A DNA stretch of 64,000 nucleotides from Candidatus Zixiibacteriota bacterium (GTDB taxonomy: Bacteria > Zixibacteria > MSB-5A5 > GN15 > FEB-12). Position numbers and translations under genes: made by a program. The stretch spans positions 1,267,435 through 1,331,434 of the forward strand of contig JAGNLV010000001.1 in assembly GCA_017999435.1 (NCBI GenBank), in the 5' to 3' direction. Position 1 is the first letter of the stretch; the number at the start of each line of letters is the position of its first letter. Shown in pieces: positions 19,653-27,262 of the stretch. The notes under the pieces were generated by a model. The model ran no database searches, was not told the DNA's origin, and saw only the letters and a program-made list of their open reading frames with translations.

Positions 19653-20294
19653 ATGCCCTGGTGGCCGGTGGTCATAGGACTTTTGCTGCTCCTTGGGAGT
19701 GGCGTGCTCGCCCTGAGCGTGCGCGTGCGCCTCGTGTTCGAAGAGGGCCGGCGGCTGATCGGGCTGAGCCTCGGCCGCCGCACCGGCATTGAAGTCGACG
19801 CCGGCGCCCGCGCGGGCGTTGTTCGCCTGGCCGGCATCCCGCTGAAAAAGTTCCGTTTCGGCGCCGGCGCCGCCGCGCCGAAAGAGCCGGCGCCCGCCGC
19901 GCCGCGGCGGAAACGATCCCCCCGAACCGCAGGCGGAGCCCGGCGCGACCTGGCGGAAATCGGCCGCCTCGGCCCGCGGATTCTCCGCGCCCTCGGGAGC
20001 TACCTGGCGGCCCTCTCCCGCGCGGCGACCGTCGAGGAATGCCGCGCCCACATCGAGGCCGGCTTCGCCAGCCCCGACCACACCGGCCTCGCTTTCGGCT
20101 GCTACCAGGCCGCCCTCGGCGCCGGTCCCGTCTGGCTGGCGCAGATCCGTTATGTCCCCGTCTGGGACGGCCCGGCGTTCCGCGCCTCCGGCCGCTTCAC
20201 GGCCGCCCTGCCGCTCTATCGATTGGCCGGGCGCACCGTCCTGCTCGCCTGGAGGCTGCCGATAAGAAAAATAATCAGGTTGGCCCGAGCATAG
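19653..20294 (+). CDS. DUF2953-like (YtfI-like) membrane-anchored protein
   Basis: The product is 213 residues. One N-terminal membrane helix (VVIGLLLLLGSGVLALSV) precedes a beta-type segment, a basic Ala/Pro linker (about residues 72-90), and a C-terminal part (FASPDHTGLAFGCYQAALG...) that resembles DUF2953. Its immediate downstream partner is a GerW/YtfJ-family protein. In Firmicutes the ytfI-ytfJ pair is adjacent in the same order, and that neighbourhood is a large part of this call; sequence alone gives moderate support. Confidence 0.6.
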   Translation: MPWWPVVIGLLLLLGSGVLALSVRVRLVFEEGRRLIGLSLGRRTGIEVDAGARAGVVRLAGIPLKKFRFGAGAAAPKEPAPAAPRRKRSPRTAGGARRDLAEIGRLGPRILRALGSYLAALSRAATVEECRAHIEAGFASPDHTGLAFGCYQAALGAGPVWLAQIRYVPVWDGPAFRASGRFTAALPLYRLAGRTVLLAWRLPIRKIIRLARA

Positions 20295-20310
20295 ATGAAA
20301 GGAGTCTGAG

Positions 20311-20700
20311 ATGTCGAACGGCGTGACCGATATTCTCAAGGGCGTGGTCGGCGAACTCCGCGAGGTCGCCAAATCCGAAACCGTCATCGGCGACCCGATC
20401 ACTGTCGGCGACCGCACCGTTATCCCGGTCATGAAAATCTCTTTCGGTTTCGCCGCCGGCGGCGGACAGGGAACCGATGAAAAGCGCGGCTCCGGTTTCG
20501 GCGGGGGGGGCGGCGGCGGCGCCCGGGTCGAGCCGGCCGCGTTCATCATCATCGACCGCGATGAGATCCGTGTCCTCTCGGCCGTCAAGGGAAAGTGGGA
20601 CGCCCTCCTCGAGGCGATCCCCGAAGTCGCGAAAAAGATCCAGCAGGCGGCGAAGAAGTTCAGGTCAGACGAGAAGCCTGCCGACTCAAGCGGCGCGTAA
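20311..20700 (+). CDS. GerW/YtfJ family protein
   Basis: The product is 129 residues and matches the YtfJ/GerW pattern: an N-terminal helix (LKGVVGELREVAKSETVIGDPI), a GDRTVIPVMKISFGFAAGGG strand, a glycine-rich loop (FGGGGGGGARVEPAAFIII) and a short C-terminal helix. GerW is needed for spore germination in Bacillus, but homologues are common in non-spore-formers, where the role is unknown. A GGAG ribosome site lies before the ATG. It is translationally close to the DUF2953-like gene. Confidence 0.85.
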   Translation: MSNGVTDILKGVVGELREVAKSETVIGDPITVGDRTVIPVMKISFGFAAGGGQGTDEKRGSGFGGGGGGGARVEPAAFIIIDRDEIRVLSAVKGKWDALLEAIPEVAKKIQQAAKKFRSDEKPADSSGA

Positions 20701-20989
20701 GCGCGCCTGGGTCCATGGGGAAAAAGAGATAGCCCCCGTGCAACCGTCAAGCACGAGGGCTACAATCAAATGGAGAAAAGGGTTGGATCCCTTTCCCCGT
20801 TAAACAGAGCAAATCCCGCGTTGGTTCGTACTGTTTTTTTCTCGGCCGCACAATTTGCGGCCAATCGTGTCATTTTTCTGTCATGGACCTACCTGCACTT
20901 TCAGGAAACCCTCCCCGCATTCTCCCGGTTACCCTCTTGGATGCATGGAAATGTCTGTAACACGCGATCTTTCTTTGGAGGAACCAATC

Positions 20990-21466
20990 ATGTTGAGAAC
21001 TTTCGTCAGCGCAGCTCTCGTCCTCGGCGTACTTGCATTCGGCTCCGGATCGGCCGCCGCCCACTGTGAAATCCCGTGCGGGATCTATGACGACTCCACA
21101 CGCTTCGACCTGCTGGCCGAACACATCACGACTATGGAGAAGTCGATGGCGCAGATCCGCGAGCTCTCGGCCGATCCGGGTGCCAACGCCAACCAGCTCA
21201 CCCGGTGGGTCGTCAACAAAGAGGACCATGCCGGCGAATTCCAGCACATCGTCAGCCAGTATTTCATGACCCAGCGCCTCAAAACCCTCGAGCCGACCGC
21301 CCAGGGCTATGCCGGCTACCAGAAACAACTCGAGCTGACACATCGCCTGCTCGTCGGCGCCATGAAATGCAAACAGACAACCGATCAGGCCAACATCGAC
21401 TCCCTGCGGGTCACGCTCGACCAGTTCCGGACGGCCTACTTCGGCGGGCAAAACCACACCCACTAG
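20990..21466 (+). CDS. sodN: Nickel superoxide dismutase with Sec signal peptide
   Basis: The precursor is 158 residues. Residues 1-24 form a signal peptide (MLRTFVSAALVLGVLAFGSG then SAAA), and the next residues are HCEIPCGIYDD. That is the NiSOD nickel hook: His1 and its amine, Cys2 and Cys6, with the conserved Pro, Gly and Tyr. The rest is the helical bundle of about 120 residues usual for the family. Cytoplasmic NiSODs carry a short propeptide removed by SodX; here the Ala-x-Ala signal-peptidase site falls exactly before the histidine, so export would itself generate the active N-terminus (inference). GGAGGA lies seven bases upstream of the ATG at 20990; the longer in-frame start is not favoured. 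No sodX was seen nearby. Confidence 0.92.
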   Translation: MLRTFVSAALVLGVLAFGSGSAAAHCEIPCGIYDDSTRFDLLAEHITTMEKSMAQIRELSADPGANANQLTRWVVNKEDHAGEFQHIVSQYFMTQRLKTLEPTAQGYAGYQKQLELTHRLLVGAMKCKQTTDQANIDSLRVTLDQFRTAYFGGQNHTH

Positions 21467-21674
21467 CCCGCCCAGGCGGTTGCCGCCAAGACCGGGCCGG
21501 GGGAACCGAGGCTCCGGGGTTGTGCGCCGGAGAATCATGACGCGCCAATATTGACCGACCGCGTTTTTGTTTTCCGTGCCGGTCCGGTCGCGAAACGAGG
21601 CGGACAAGTAGTTGCCAGTCAATGGATTATGATAGTTTGGCCGGATGGACTAATGTCCGAGAAGATTTGAGGGG

Positions 21675-21695
21675 AAGTGTCAGAATATGACACTT
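21675..21695. repeat. Palindromic operator-like site (AAGTGTCA arms)
   Basis: AAGTGTCA, five bases, then TGACACTT: perfect eight-base arms. It sits just upstream of the structured RNA. A related palindrome occurs at 63130 and a degenerate one at 56041. Confidence 0.5.
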
Positions 21696-21710
21696 GTGCG
21701 CACCATATTG

Positions 21711-21841
21711 TCTCCGGAGAGGTGACAGGCAGAAGAAGCCGGCTTCGCCGGGTGGCGCAAGCCGCAGACATCCCGACTCTCTCGTCCCATGGGGATGTGG
21801 ACCGACCGGGGACCCACCGTTTGAGGTGGGTTTTGTCTGTT
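21711..21841 (+). ncRNA. Unidentified structured RNA ending in an intrinsic terminator
   Basis: No protein-coding frame with coding character is present, but the stretch folds well by eye. There is a CCGGC/GCCGG hairpin at 21739-21751 and a GGC-GCAA-GCC GNRA hairpin at 21754-21763. A seven-pair stem joins ACATCCC (21768) to GGGATGT (21792). A GAGAG at 21717 can pair with CTCTC at 21777, inside that stem's loop, which would make a pseudoknot or an alternative P1. TCCC-ATG-GGGA at 21785 competes with the seven-pair stem. A terminator closes the unit. The GGAGAG...GCAA...CTCTC order recalls a glycine aptamer, but the conserved AGGCAAAAGGAC core is absent, so I do not assign a class. It may be a small RNA or an unusual riboswitch. 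Confidence 0.5.
21812..21841 (+). terminator. Rho-independent terminator of the structured RNA
   Basis: ACCCACC and GGTGGGT form a seven-pair stem with a six-base loop, followed by TTTGTCTGTTT. Confidence 0.8.
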
Positions 21842-21997
21842 TGGGCCGGCCTTGGGGAGACGGTTTGCGGGTCTGATGATCGGACAATCGGGTGGCCGGC
21901 CGATTGGCGGCCGGCTGCCGCTAACCGGACTCTACAACTCCATAATAGCGGGAACGAAGCAGCCGGGCGGGCGGTTCAAATGACGGTAACAAAAGAA

Positions 21998-22026
21998 TTG
22001 GCAGACTGTTAAGGATCGGCTATATT
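21998..22026 (+). promoter_or_regulatory. Promoter of the yajC-def-fmt-rng operon
   Basis: TTGGCA, a 17-base spacer, then TATATT. It lies about 80 bases upstream of the yajC start, downstream of the structured RNA's terminator, so the operon is transcribed separately from that RNA. The 21842-21997 stretch between them holds nothing I recognise. Confidence 0.75.
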
Positions 22027-22106
22027 GAAAGGTTAACGGAGACAGCCCCGTGCGCTTTCCGCGCGGGCCAGCCGATAGAACAACAGGAGAAGGAGTTGAA
22101 ACACAC

Positions 22107-22421
22107 GTGAATTGGCCGATTCTTATGGCCGGAAGCCCGGAAGGGGCCGGCAGCGGCACGATGATCACGACCGTCATCTGGTTTGGTCTCATCTTCGTCG
22201 TCATGTATTTGCTGCTCATCCGGCCGCAGCGCAAAAAGCAAAAGGAACATGAACATCTGCTCAAAGACCTGAAAAAGGGCGACAAAGTGATCACGTCCGC
22301 CGGCATGTTTGGAGTGATTTTCGCCATCGATGACGAACGCGGCCGAGTCGTGCTGAAATTCGGCGAAAACGTCAAGATGGAGTTTCTGAAATCCTCCATT
22401 GCCGCGCGCGTCGACAGCTAG
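22107..22421 (+). CDS. yajC: Preprotein translocase subunit YajC
   Basis: The product is 104 residues with one membrane helix (MITTVIWFGLIFVVMYLLLI) followed at once by the family motif RPQRKKQKEHEHLL and a small cytoplasmic domain (LKKGDKVITSAGMFGVIFAI). YajC associates with SecDF-SecYEG. I start at the GTG at 22107, preceded by AGGAG; an ATG at 22125 is possible. It is the first gene of an operon with def, fmt and rng. Confidence 0.93.
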   Translation: MNWPILMAGSPEGAGSGTMITTVIWFGLIFVVMYLLLIRPQRKKQKEHEHLLKDLKKGDKVITSAGMFGVIFAIDDERGRVVLKFGENVKMEFLKSSIAARVDS

Positions 22422-22435
22422 TGTAAGGAGTTATT

Positions 22436-22945
22436 GTGGCGGTGCGACCGATCGTCATTTACGGCGACCCGGTACTGCGGGAGAAGGCGCAGCCGGTCGA
22501 AACGATCGACCGGGAAATCAAAGACTTGGTGTCGGACCTTACCGACACGCTCAAAGAGGCGCAGGGACTCGGTCTGGCGGCACCCCAGATCGGCGTGTCC
22601 AGGCGCGTTTTCATCATCGACCTGTCGGTTATTGACATCAACGCCGACCTCAAGGTCTTCATAAATCCGGAAATTATCGAGGCAGGCGGCGAACCGGTGG
22701 AATATGAGGAGGGTTGCCTGTCCTTTCCGGGACTATATCAGAAGATCACCCGCCCGGCCTGGGTGAAGGTTCGGGCTATCGACATCAATGGAAACGCGTT
22801 TGAGATCGCAACGGACGGCATGTTGGCGAGGGCAATCCAGCACGAATTCGACCACCTGGAGGGAATCCTGTTCATCGACCGCATGTCCGCTCTGACTCGG
22901 ACCATGATTCAAGGGCGCCTGAGAAAGCTGCAGAAGGTTTCCTGA
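22436..22945 (+). CDS. def: Peptide deformylase
   Basis: The product is 169 residues. All three catalytic motifs are intact: GLAAPQIG, EGCLSFP (with the metal-binding Cys) and QHEFDH (HExxH). It removes the formyl group from the N-terminal methionine of new proteins. The GTG start has an AAGGAG site. It lies 14 bases after yajC and just before fmt, the enzyme that adds the formyl group to initiator tRNA, a common pairing. Confidence 0.97.
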   Translation: MAVRPIVIYGDPVLREKAQPVETIDREIKDLVSDLTDTLKEAQGLGLAAPQIGVSRRVFIIDLSVIDINADLKVFINPEIIEAGGEPVEYEEGCLSFPGLYQKITRPAWVKVRAIDINGNAFEIATDGMLARAIQHEFDHLEGILFIDRMSALTRTMIQGRLRKLQKVS

Positions 22946-23023
22946 CGATATTCGCCCGCGCGTTGATCTTGTCCGACGGTTCCCGGAATGAGAATCGTCG
23001 CTCCGCCGCAATCCACAGTCCGC

Positions 23024-23989
23024 ATGAGATTGGTGTTTATGGGCACGCCGGAGTACGCATGCCCCACTCTGGCCTGCCTGGTGCACAGCGAGCATGAGGT
23101 GGCTGCGGTGGTGACCGGTCCCGATGTGCGTCCGCCGCGCGGCGGGGGTCTGCACCCCACGCCCGTCAAGCGCGAGGCGCTCCGGCACGGTCTGACCGTC
23201 CTGACCCCCGCCACGCTCAGGAACAACCCGGCGCTGCGTGAGGCGCTGGCGGGGCTGAAGGCCGACGTTTTCGTGGTCGTCGCCTTCAAAATCCTCCCCC
23301 GCAGCCTCTACGCGCTCCCCCGCCTGGGCTCGGTCAACATCCACGCGTCGCTTTTGCCTCGGTACCGCGGCGCCGCACCGATCCATTGGGCGCTCATCAA
23401 CGGCGAGACCGAAACCGGTCTCTCTAGTTTTGTTCTCAACGATACGGTGGACACCGGCGATCTCGTGCTCCAGGAGCGCGTTCCGATCGATCCGGCCGAC
23501 ACCTTCGATTCGCTCTATGCCCGGATGGCCGCGTTGTCCGGGCCGTTTGCCCTGCGCAGCCTGGAGCGGCTCGCCGACCCGGCGTTTGCCCCCATTCCGC
23601 AGGACGGCACGGCCGCGACCCCGGCCCCGAAAGTCACCCCCGAGGACGCCCTCATCGACTGGGGCTTTCCCGCGCCGCTGGTGCACAACTTCATCCGCGG
23701 CCTCAGCTCCGTCCCGGGCGCCTACTCCACCTTCCGCAGCCGCCGCGTGAAAATTCTCGGCAGCCGCCCGGTCGTTGACGCCCCGGCGGCCCCGGGCGCG
23801 CCGCCCGGCGCCATCGTGCCCGACCGGCGCCGCCTCCTGGTCCAGTGCGCAAGCTCGGCCCTCGAGCTGACTCGCCTGGTCCCGGAGGGGAAGAAGGGGA
23901 TGGACGGGGTGTCCTTTCTCAACGGCCTGCAGCCGCAGCCGGGCGAGCGATTCGGAGCCACACCGCACAACATTCAGGATCCCGTATGA
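23024..23989 (+). CDS. fmt: Methionyl-tRNA formyltransferase
   Basis: The N-terminal domain begins MRLVFMGTPEYACPTL, the family's canonical start, and includes SLLPRYRGAAPIHWALING with the 10-formyl-THF site; the C-terminal OB-like domain follows (TPEDALIDWGFPAPLVHNFIRGL). It formylates Met-tRNA(fMet). I chose the ATG at 23024 by alignment to the family start. An in-frame ATG at 22988 would add 12 residues, and neither has a clear ribosome site. About 321 residues, normal. Its stop overlaps the rng start (ATGA). Confidence 0.95.
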   Translation: MRLVFMGTPEYACPTLACLVHSEHEVAAVVTGPDVRPPRGGGLHPTPVKREALRHGLTVLTPATLRNNPALREALAGLKADVFVVVAFKILPRSLYALPRLGSVNIHASLLPRYRGAAPIHWALINGETETGLSSFVLNDTVDTGDLVLQERVPIDPADTFDSLYARMAALSGPFALRSLERLADPAFAPIPQDGTAATPAPKVTPEDALIDWGFPAPLVHNFIRGLSSVPGAYSTFRSRRVKILGSRPVVDAPAAPGAPPGAIVPDRRRLLVQCASSALELTRLVPEGKKGMDGVSFLNGLQPQPGERFGATPHNIQDPV

Positions 23990-25524
23990 AGAAAGTGATT
24001 CTCGTCAACTCAACCGACTATGAAACACGGGTCGCCCTTCTGGAGGACGAACGCCTCGTCGAGCTCCAGGTGGAGCGCCCCGACAGCGACCGCATGGTCG
24101 GCGACATCTACAAAGGCATTGTCCGCACTGTCCTGCCGGGCATGCAGGCCGCGTTCGTCGATATCGGCCTGCCCCGCGCCGCCTACCTCCACGCCTCCGA
24201 CGTCGGCAAGGACTACGACAACCGGTATGACTCGGAGGATATCGACGAAGAGGAGGCGCCTGCGGAGATCATCCGCAAGCGCAAGAGAGAAACGATCGAG
24301 CAGGTGCTCAAGACCGGCCAGGAAGTCCTCATCCAGGTGATCAAGGAGCCGATCTCGACCAAGGGGCCCCGCATCTCGACCGAAATCTCCATCCCCGGCC
24401 GCTATGTGGTGCTCGTCCCCGACGACGACCACATCCGCATGAGCAAGCGCATCACGAGCTGGGCGGAGAAACGGCGCCTGAAGAAAGTGCTCGCGCCGCT
24501 CCGTCCGGAAGGATTCGGCCTGATTGTCCGCACCGAGGCCGAGGGGCACGACACCCCGGACTTCCGCGCCGACGTCAAGCGCGTACTTAAGCTGTGGAGC
24601 AAGCTCAAACGGAAGGCCGACACCTCCAAAGCCCCCGTGCTCATCCATAAAGAGGCCGAGATGATCGTGTCGATGATTCGCGACCTCTTCACCGACGACG
24701 TCCAGCGCCTCATTGTCGACAACAAGGGCGACTACAAGAAGGTGATCAGTTACGCCCGCCAGGTGGTCCCCCACCTGAAGAACCGTGTCGAGCTCTACAA
24801 GGGCCAGCGGCCCCTTTTCGACCAGTTCAACATCGAGGCCGAGATCGAGCGGATGATGGACAGGAAAGTGTGGATCAAGAAGGGGGCATACATCATCATC
24901 GACCAGACCGAGGCGATGGTCACGATCGACGTGAACACGGGCCGCTTTGTGGGGTCGAGCGACCAGGAGACCACCATTCTCCAGACGAATCTTCTCGCGG
25001 CCAAGGAGATCGCCCGTCAGATCCGCCTCCGCGACATCGGCGGCCTCATCATCTGCGATTTCATCGACATGTACAGCAAGGAGAACCGCCGCAAGCTCTA
25101 CGAGGAGTTCAAGGGCTGTTTCCGGAACGACCGCGCCAAGGGGGCGATCAACCCGGTCACCGATTTCGGGCTCGTGGAGATGACCCGCGAGCGCGTCCGC
25201 CCCTCCCACCTCCAGGCCCTGTCGGAACCCTGTCCGACCTGCGAGGGGCTGGGCCGTATCCTGTCGAAGGAGACGATGGCCACGAAAATCGAACGGTGGT
25301 TTCTCCGGGCCAAGGCCGAGGGCCGGATCCGCGAGTTCAATCTCGCCCTCAACCCGATGCTGGCCGACGCCATGTCGGAAAACGGCCACAGCCGGATCGA
25401 CCGCCTCATGCGCATCAACCAGTTCCGCATCAATGTCGTCCGCGACACGACGCTCTCGGTGCAGGAGTACCGCGTCTACGACGCCCAGAACAACGACAAT
25501 ATCACCGAACGCTATCGTCTCTGA
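23986..25524 (+). CDS. rng: Ribonuclease G/E family endoribonuclease
   Basis: The product is 512 residues, the length of RNase G rather than RNase E, since it lacks the long C-terminal scaffold. The S1 domain is interrupted by an acidic insert (YDSEDIDEEEAPAEI). The catalytic Asp region is TIDVNTGRFVGS with a second Asp in ICDFIDM. The zinc link is CPTCEGLG. It processes 16S rRNA precursors and decays mRNA. The start is fixed by the four-base overlap with fmt. A strong terminator follows, so this is the operon's last gene. Confidence 0.95.
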   Translation: MKKVILVNSTDYETRVALLEDERLVELQVERPDSDRMVGDIYKGIVRTVLPGMQAAFVDIGLPRAAYLHASDVGKDYDNRYDSEDIDEEEAPAEIIRKRKRETIEQVLKTGQEVLIQVIKEPISTKGPRISTEISIPGRYVVLVPDDDHIRMSKRITSWAEKRRLKKVLAPLRPEGFGLIVRTEAEGHDTPDFRADVKRVLKLWSKLKRKADTSKAPVLIHKEAEMIVSMIRDLFTDDVQRLIVDNKGDYKKVISYARQVVPHLKNRVELYKGQRPLFDQFNIEAEIERMMDRKVWIKKGAYIIIDQTEAMVTIDVNTGRFVGSSDQETTILQTNLLAAKEIARQIRLRDIGGLIICDFIDMYSKENRRKLYEEFKGCFRNDRAKGAINPVTDFGLVEMTRERVRPSHLQALSEPCPTCEGLGRILSKETMATKIERWFLRAKAEGRIREFNLALNPMLADAMSENGHSRIDRLMRINQFRINVVRDTTLSVQEYRVYDAQNNDNITERYRL

Positions 25525-25551
25525 GCCCCGGGGGACCTGGCGGAGATCTCC

Positions 25552-25585
25552 GCGGCGTCGGATCGCCATCCGACGCCGCTTTTTT
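25552..25585 (+). terminator. Rho-independent terminator of the yajC-rng operon
   Basis: A twelve-pair stem (GCGGCGTCGGAT / ATCCGACGCCGC) with a four-base loop, followed directly by six T. Confidence 0.95.
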
Positions 25586-25661
25586 GCGGCCGCCCCCCGG
25601 CCGACCGGGCCGCAAAATTTCCATTGAACCGCGCCCCGGGATTGCGTTTATTGGCGGCAGG

Positions 25662-26300
25662 ATGGCAGAACGGCGACAAACAAACGAGGAAATCGAGATC
25701 AAGCTCGATCTCGGATCCTTCACCAACTACCTCAAGCTCGTGGGCTTTTTGGGGCAGCTCGACGGCGAGGAGCGGCAGGTCAACGCGTTCTTTGATACCG
25801 AAGACCGCGTGCTGTCGCGCGACGGCTGGGCGCTCCGGGTGCGGGTCGACGAGCAGCGCGGCTCGCTTGCGATCAAGAGCCGTGAGACGGCCGGCGAGGA
25901 AGCCTCTATCCGCATGGAGATGGAGTCCGAAATCCCCCGCGGGGAGGCTCTCGAAGCCCTCGCCCTGCAGCGCGACATCATGGGAATGGACACGCCCACC
26001 ATCCAGTTCGTCCGGGATCAGTTCGGGTCCCTCGCTCTCGTCCGCTTCGTCCACTTCGAAAACACCCGCCAGTACAAGGCGTTCAGGTTCGGCGACTACT
26101 CCTATCGCCTCGAAATCGACACCACGCGCTACGCCGACGGCTCGGTCGACTACGAGCTCGAAGTTGAGTTGCCCGACCGCACCCATGTCCCCACCGTCAT
26201 CGACCGACTCAGAAAACTCTTCCTGTCGCTGGATATCCCCTTCCTCCGGCAGAACCGCTCCAAACTCGCCCGGGCCCTCGAGAGAGCCCCTCGGGCCTGA
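25662..26300 (+). CDS. CYTH domain protein (adenylate cyclase IV / triphosphatase superfamily)
   Basis: The product is 212 residues. The signature ExExK is present near the N-terminus (EEIEIKLDL), followed by the alternating charged strands of the triphosphate tunnel (WALRVRVDEQ, LAIKSRE, YRLEIDTTRYADGSVDYELEVEL). CYTH proteins hydrolyse inorganic or organic triphosphates or, in a minority, make cAMP. Nothing in the sequence distinguishes between these, although simple triphosphatases are more common. It starts with an ATG behind GGCGGCAGG, 77 bases after the rng terminator. Confidence 0.85.
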   Translation: MAERRQTNEEIEIKLDLGSFTNYLKLVGFLGQLDGEERQVNAFFDTEDRVLSRDGWALRVRVDEQRGSLAIKSRETAGEEASIRMEMESEIPRGEALEALALQRDIMGMDTPTIQFVRDQFGSLALVRFVHFENTRQYKAFRFGDYSYRLEIDTTRYADGSVDYELEVELPDRTHVPTVIDRLRKLFLSLDIPFLRQNRSKLARALERAPRA

Positions 26301-26420
26301 CTCCCTGGCCGCCCATCCCGATTAAACTTGCCTGTCGATCCTGCCGATGGCAGAATACCGATGTCTTTGTGATCGGACAATTCAGAACAAAATGACTCTT
26401 ATATCGATGAGGTTTCGCCC

Positions 26421-26927
26421 ATGCGACGGTATCTGATTCTACTGGTCGGCGCTGCGTGTGTCCTGCTCGCCTGCGGTCGCGGCGTGGAAACGATCGCCGA
26501 ATTCCCGGTGGACAATCTCGACGGCATCATCGCCCAGAGTAACGTCACGCTCGACAGGGAGATCACGGCCGACGGCGGCGGCGCTCTCCGGATCGAGGCG
26601 CCCGCCGCCGCCACCATTCCGCTGCTGGAACTGGTCGATCCCGATGTCGAGAAGGCCACGCTCACGTTCGAAGCCAAGATTCGCACGCAGAATCTCACCG
26701 GCATGGTGTACCTGGAAATGCTCTGCCACTTCCCCGAACGGGGCGAGTTTTTCGCCCGCGGCCTCGATAACCCGGTCACGGGCGATGTCGACTGGAGCTC
26801 CCAGAGCACGCAATTCTTCCTCAAAGCCGGAGAGAATCCGGATCTGGTGAAGCTCAACATCGGCGTCGCCGGCTCCGGCACGATCTGGGTCGACGCCATC
26901 AAAGTCACCCGGGGCCCGCTCAAGTAG
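26421..26927 (+). CDS. Putative lipoprotein of unknown function
   Basis: The product is 168 residues. The lipobox LLAC in MRRYLILLVGAACVLLACGRG predicts lipidation at Cys18. The mature part is beta-rich (LRIEAPAAATIPLLEL, ATLTFEAKIRTQNLTGMVYLEMLCHF, GTIWVDAIKVTR), which is the profile of a carbohydrate-binding-like jelly roll, but I cannot name a family. A hairpin follows its stop. Confidence 0.75.
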   Translation: MRRYLILLVGAACVLLACGRGVETIAEFPVDNLDGIIAQSNVTLDREITADGGGALRIEAPAAATIPLLELVDPDVEKATLTFEAKIRTQNLTGMVYLEMLCHFPERGEFFARGLDNPVTGDVDWSSQSTQFFLKAGENPDLVKLNIGVAGSGTIWVDAIKVTRGPLK

Positions 26928-26939
26928 AGCGATCCTATT

Positions 26940-26962
26940 CCCGGGCGCGCCATCCGCCCGGG
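26940..26962 (+). terminator. Hairpin, possible terminator
   Basis: CCCGGGCG and CGCCCGGG pair with a seven-base loop just after the lipoprotein stop. The downstream ATTGTCC is only weakly T-rich. From here to the promoter at 27129 I see nothing else. Confidence 0.4.
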
Positions 26963-27128
26963 ATTGTCCCAGACGGCATTCGCATTCGCCGCCCGGCCTC
27001 TCGGCCCGGCGGGATCGGCGCGGCCGGTCACCGGTGCACGAGGTGCCCGGATGATTCGGTGATCCATAGAGGACCGGCGGAATCCGGCGCATTGCGTGCG
27101 CCCAGGGTTCAATTGCGCGAGAATTTCC

Positions 27129-27157
27129 TTGACAGCCCCTGTCAGGCCGCGTATTTT
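27129..27157 (+). promoter_or_regulatory. Promoter for the Lnt-N-like gene
   Basis: TTGACA, a 17-base spacer, then TATTTT, about 105 bases upstream of the TTG start at 27263. Confidence 0.65.
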
Positions 27158-27262
27158 CCAGTTGTAGTACGGGTTCCAGCTTTTTCCATTGTCTCGGAGA
27201 TCAATTCGTCGTCGAACTGAGGCGGGCCGGTCGGGTTTGCCCGCTTCCAGGGAGGTGGATAA

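Noticed and set aside
21711..21811. Glycine riboswitch
   Set aside because: GGAGAG, GCAA and CTCTC occur in the right order, but the conserved AGGCAAAAGGAC and CCGAAGG parts are missing, and the next gene (yajC) has its own promoter downstream of the terminator.
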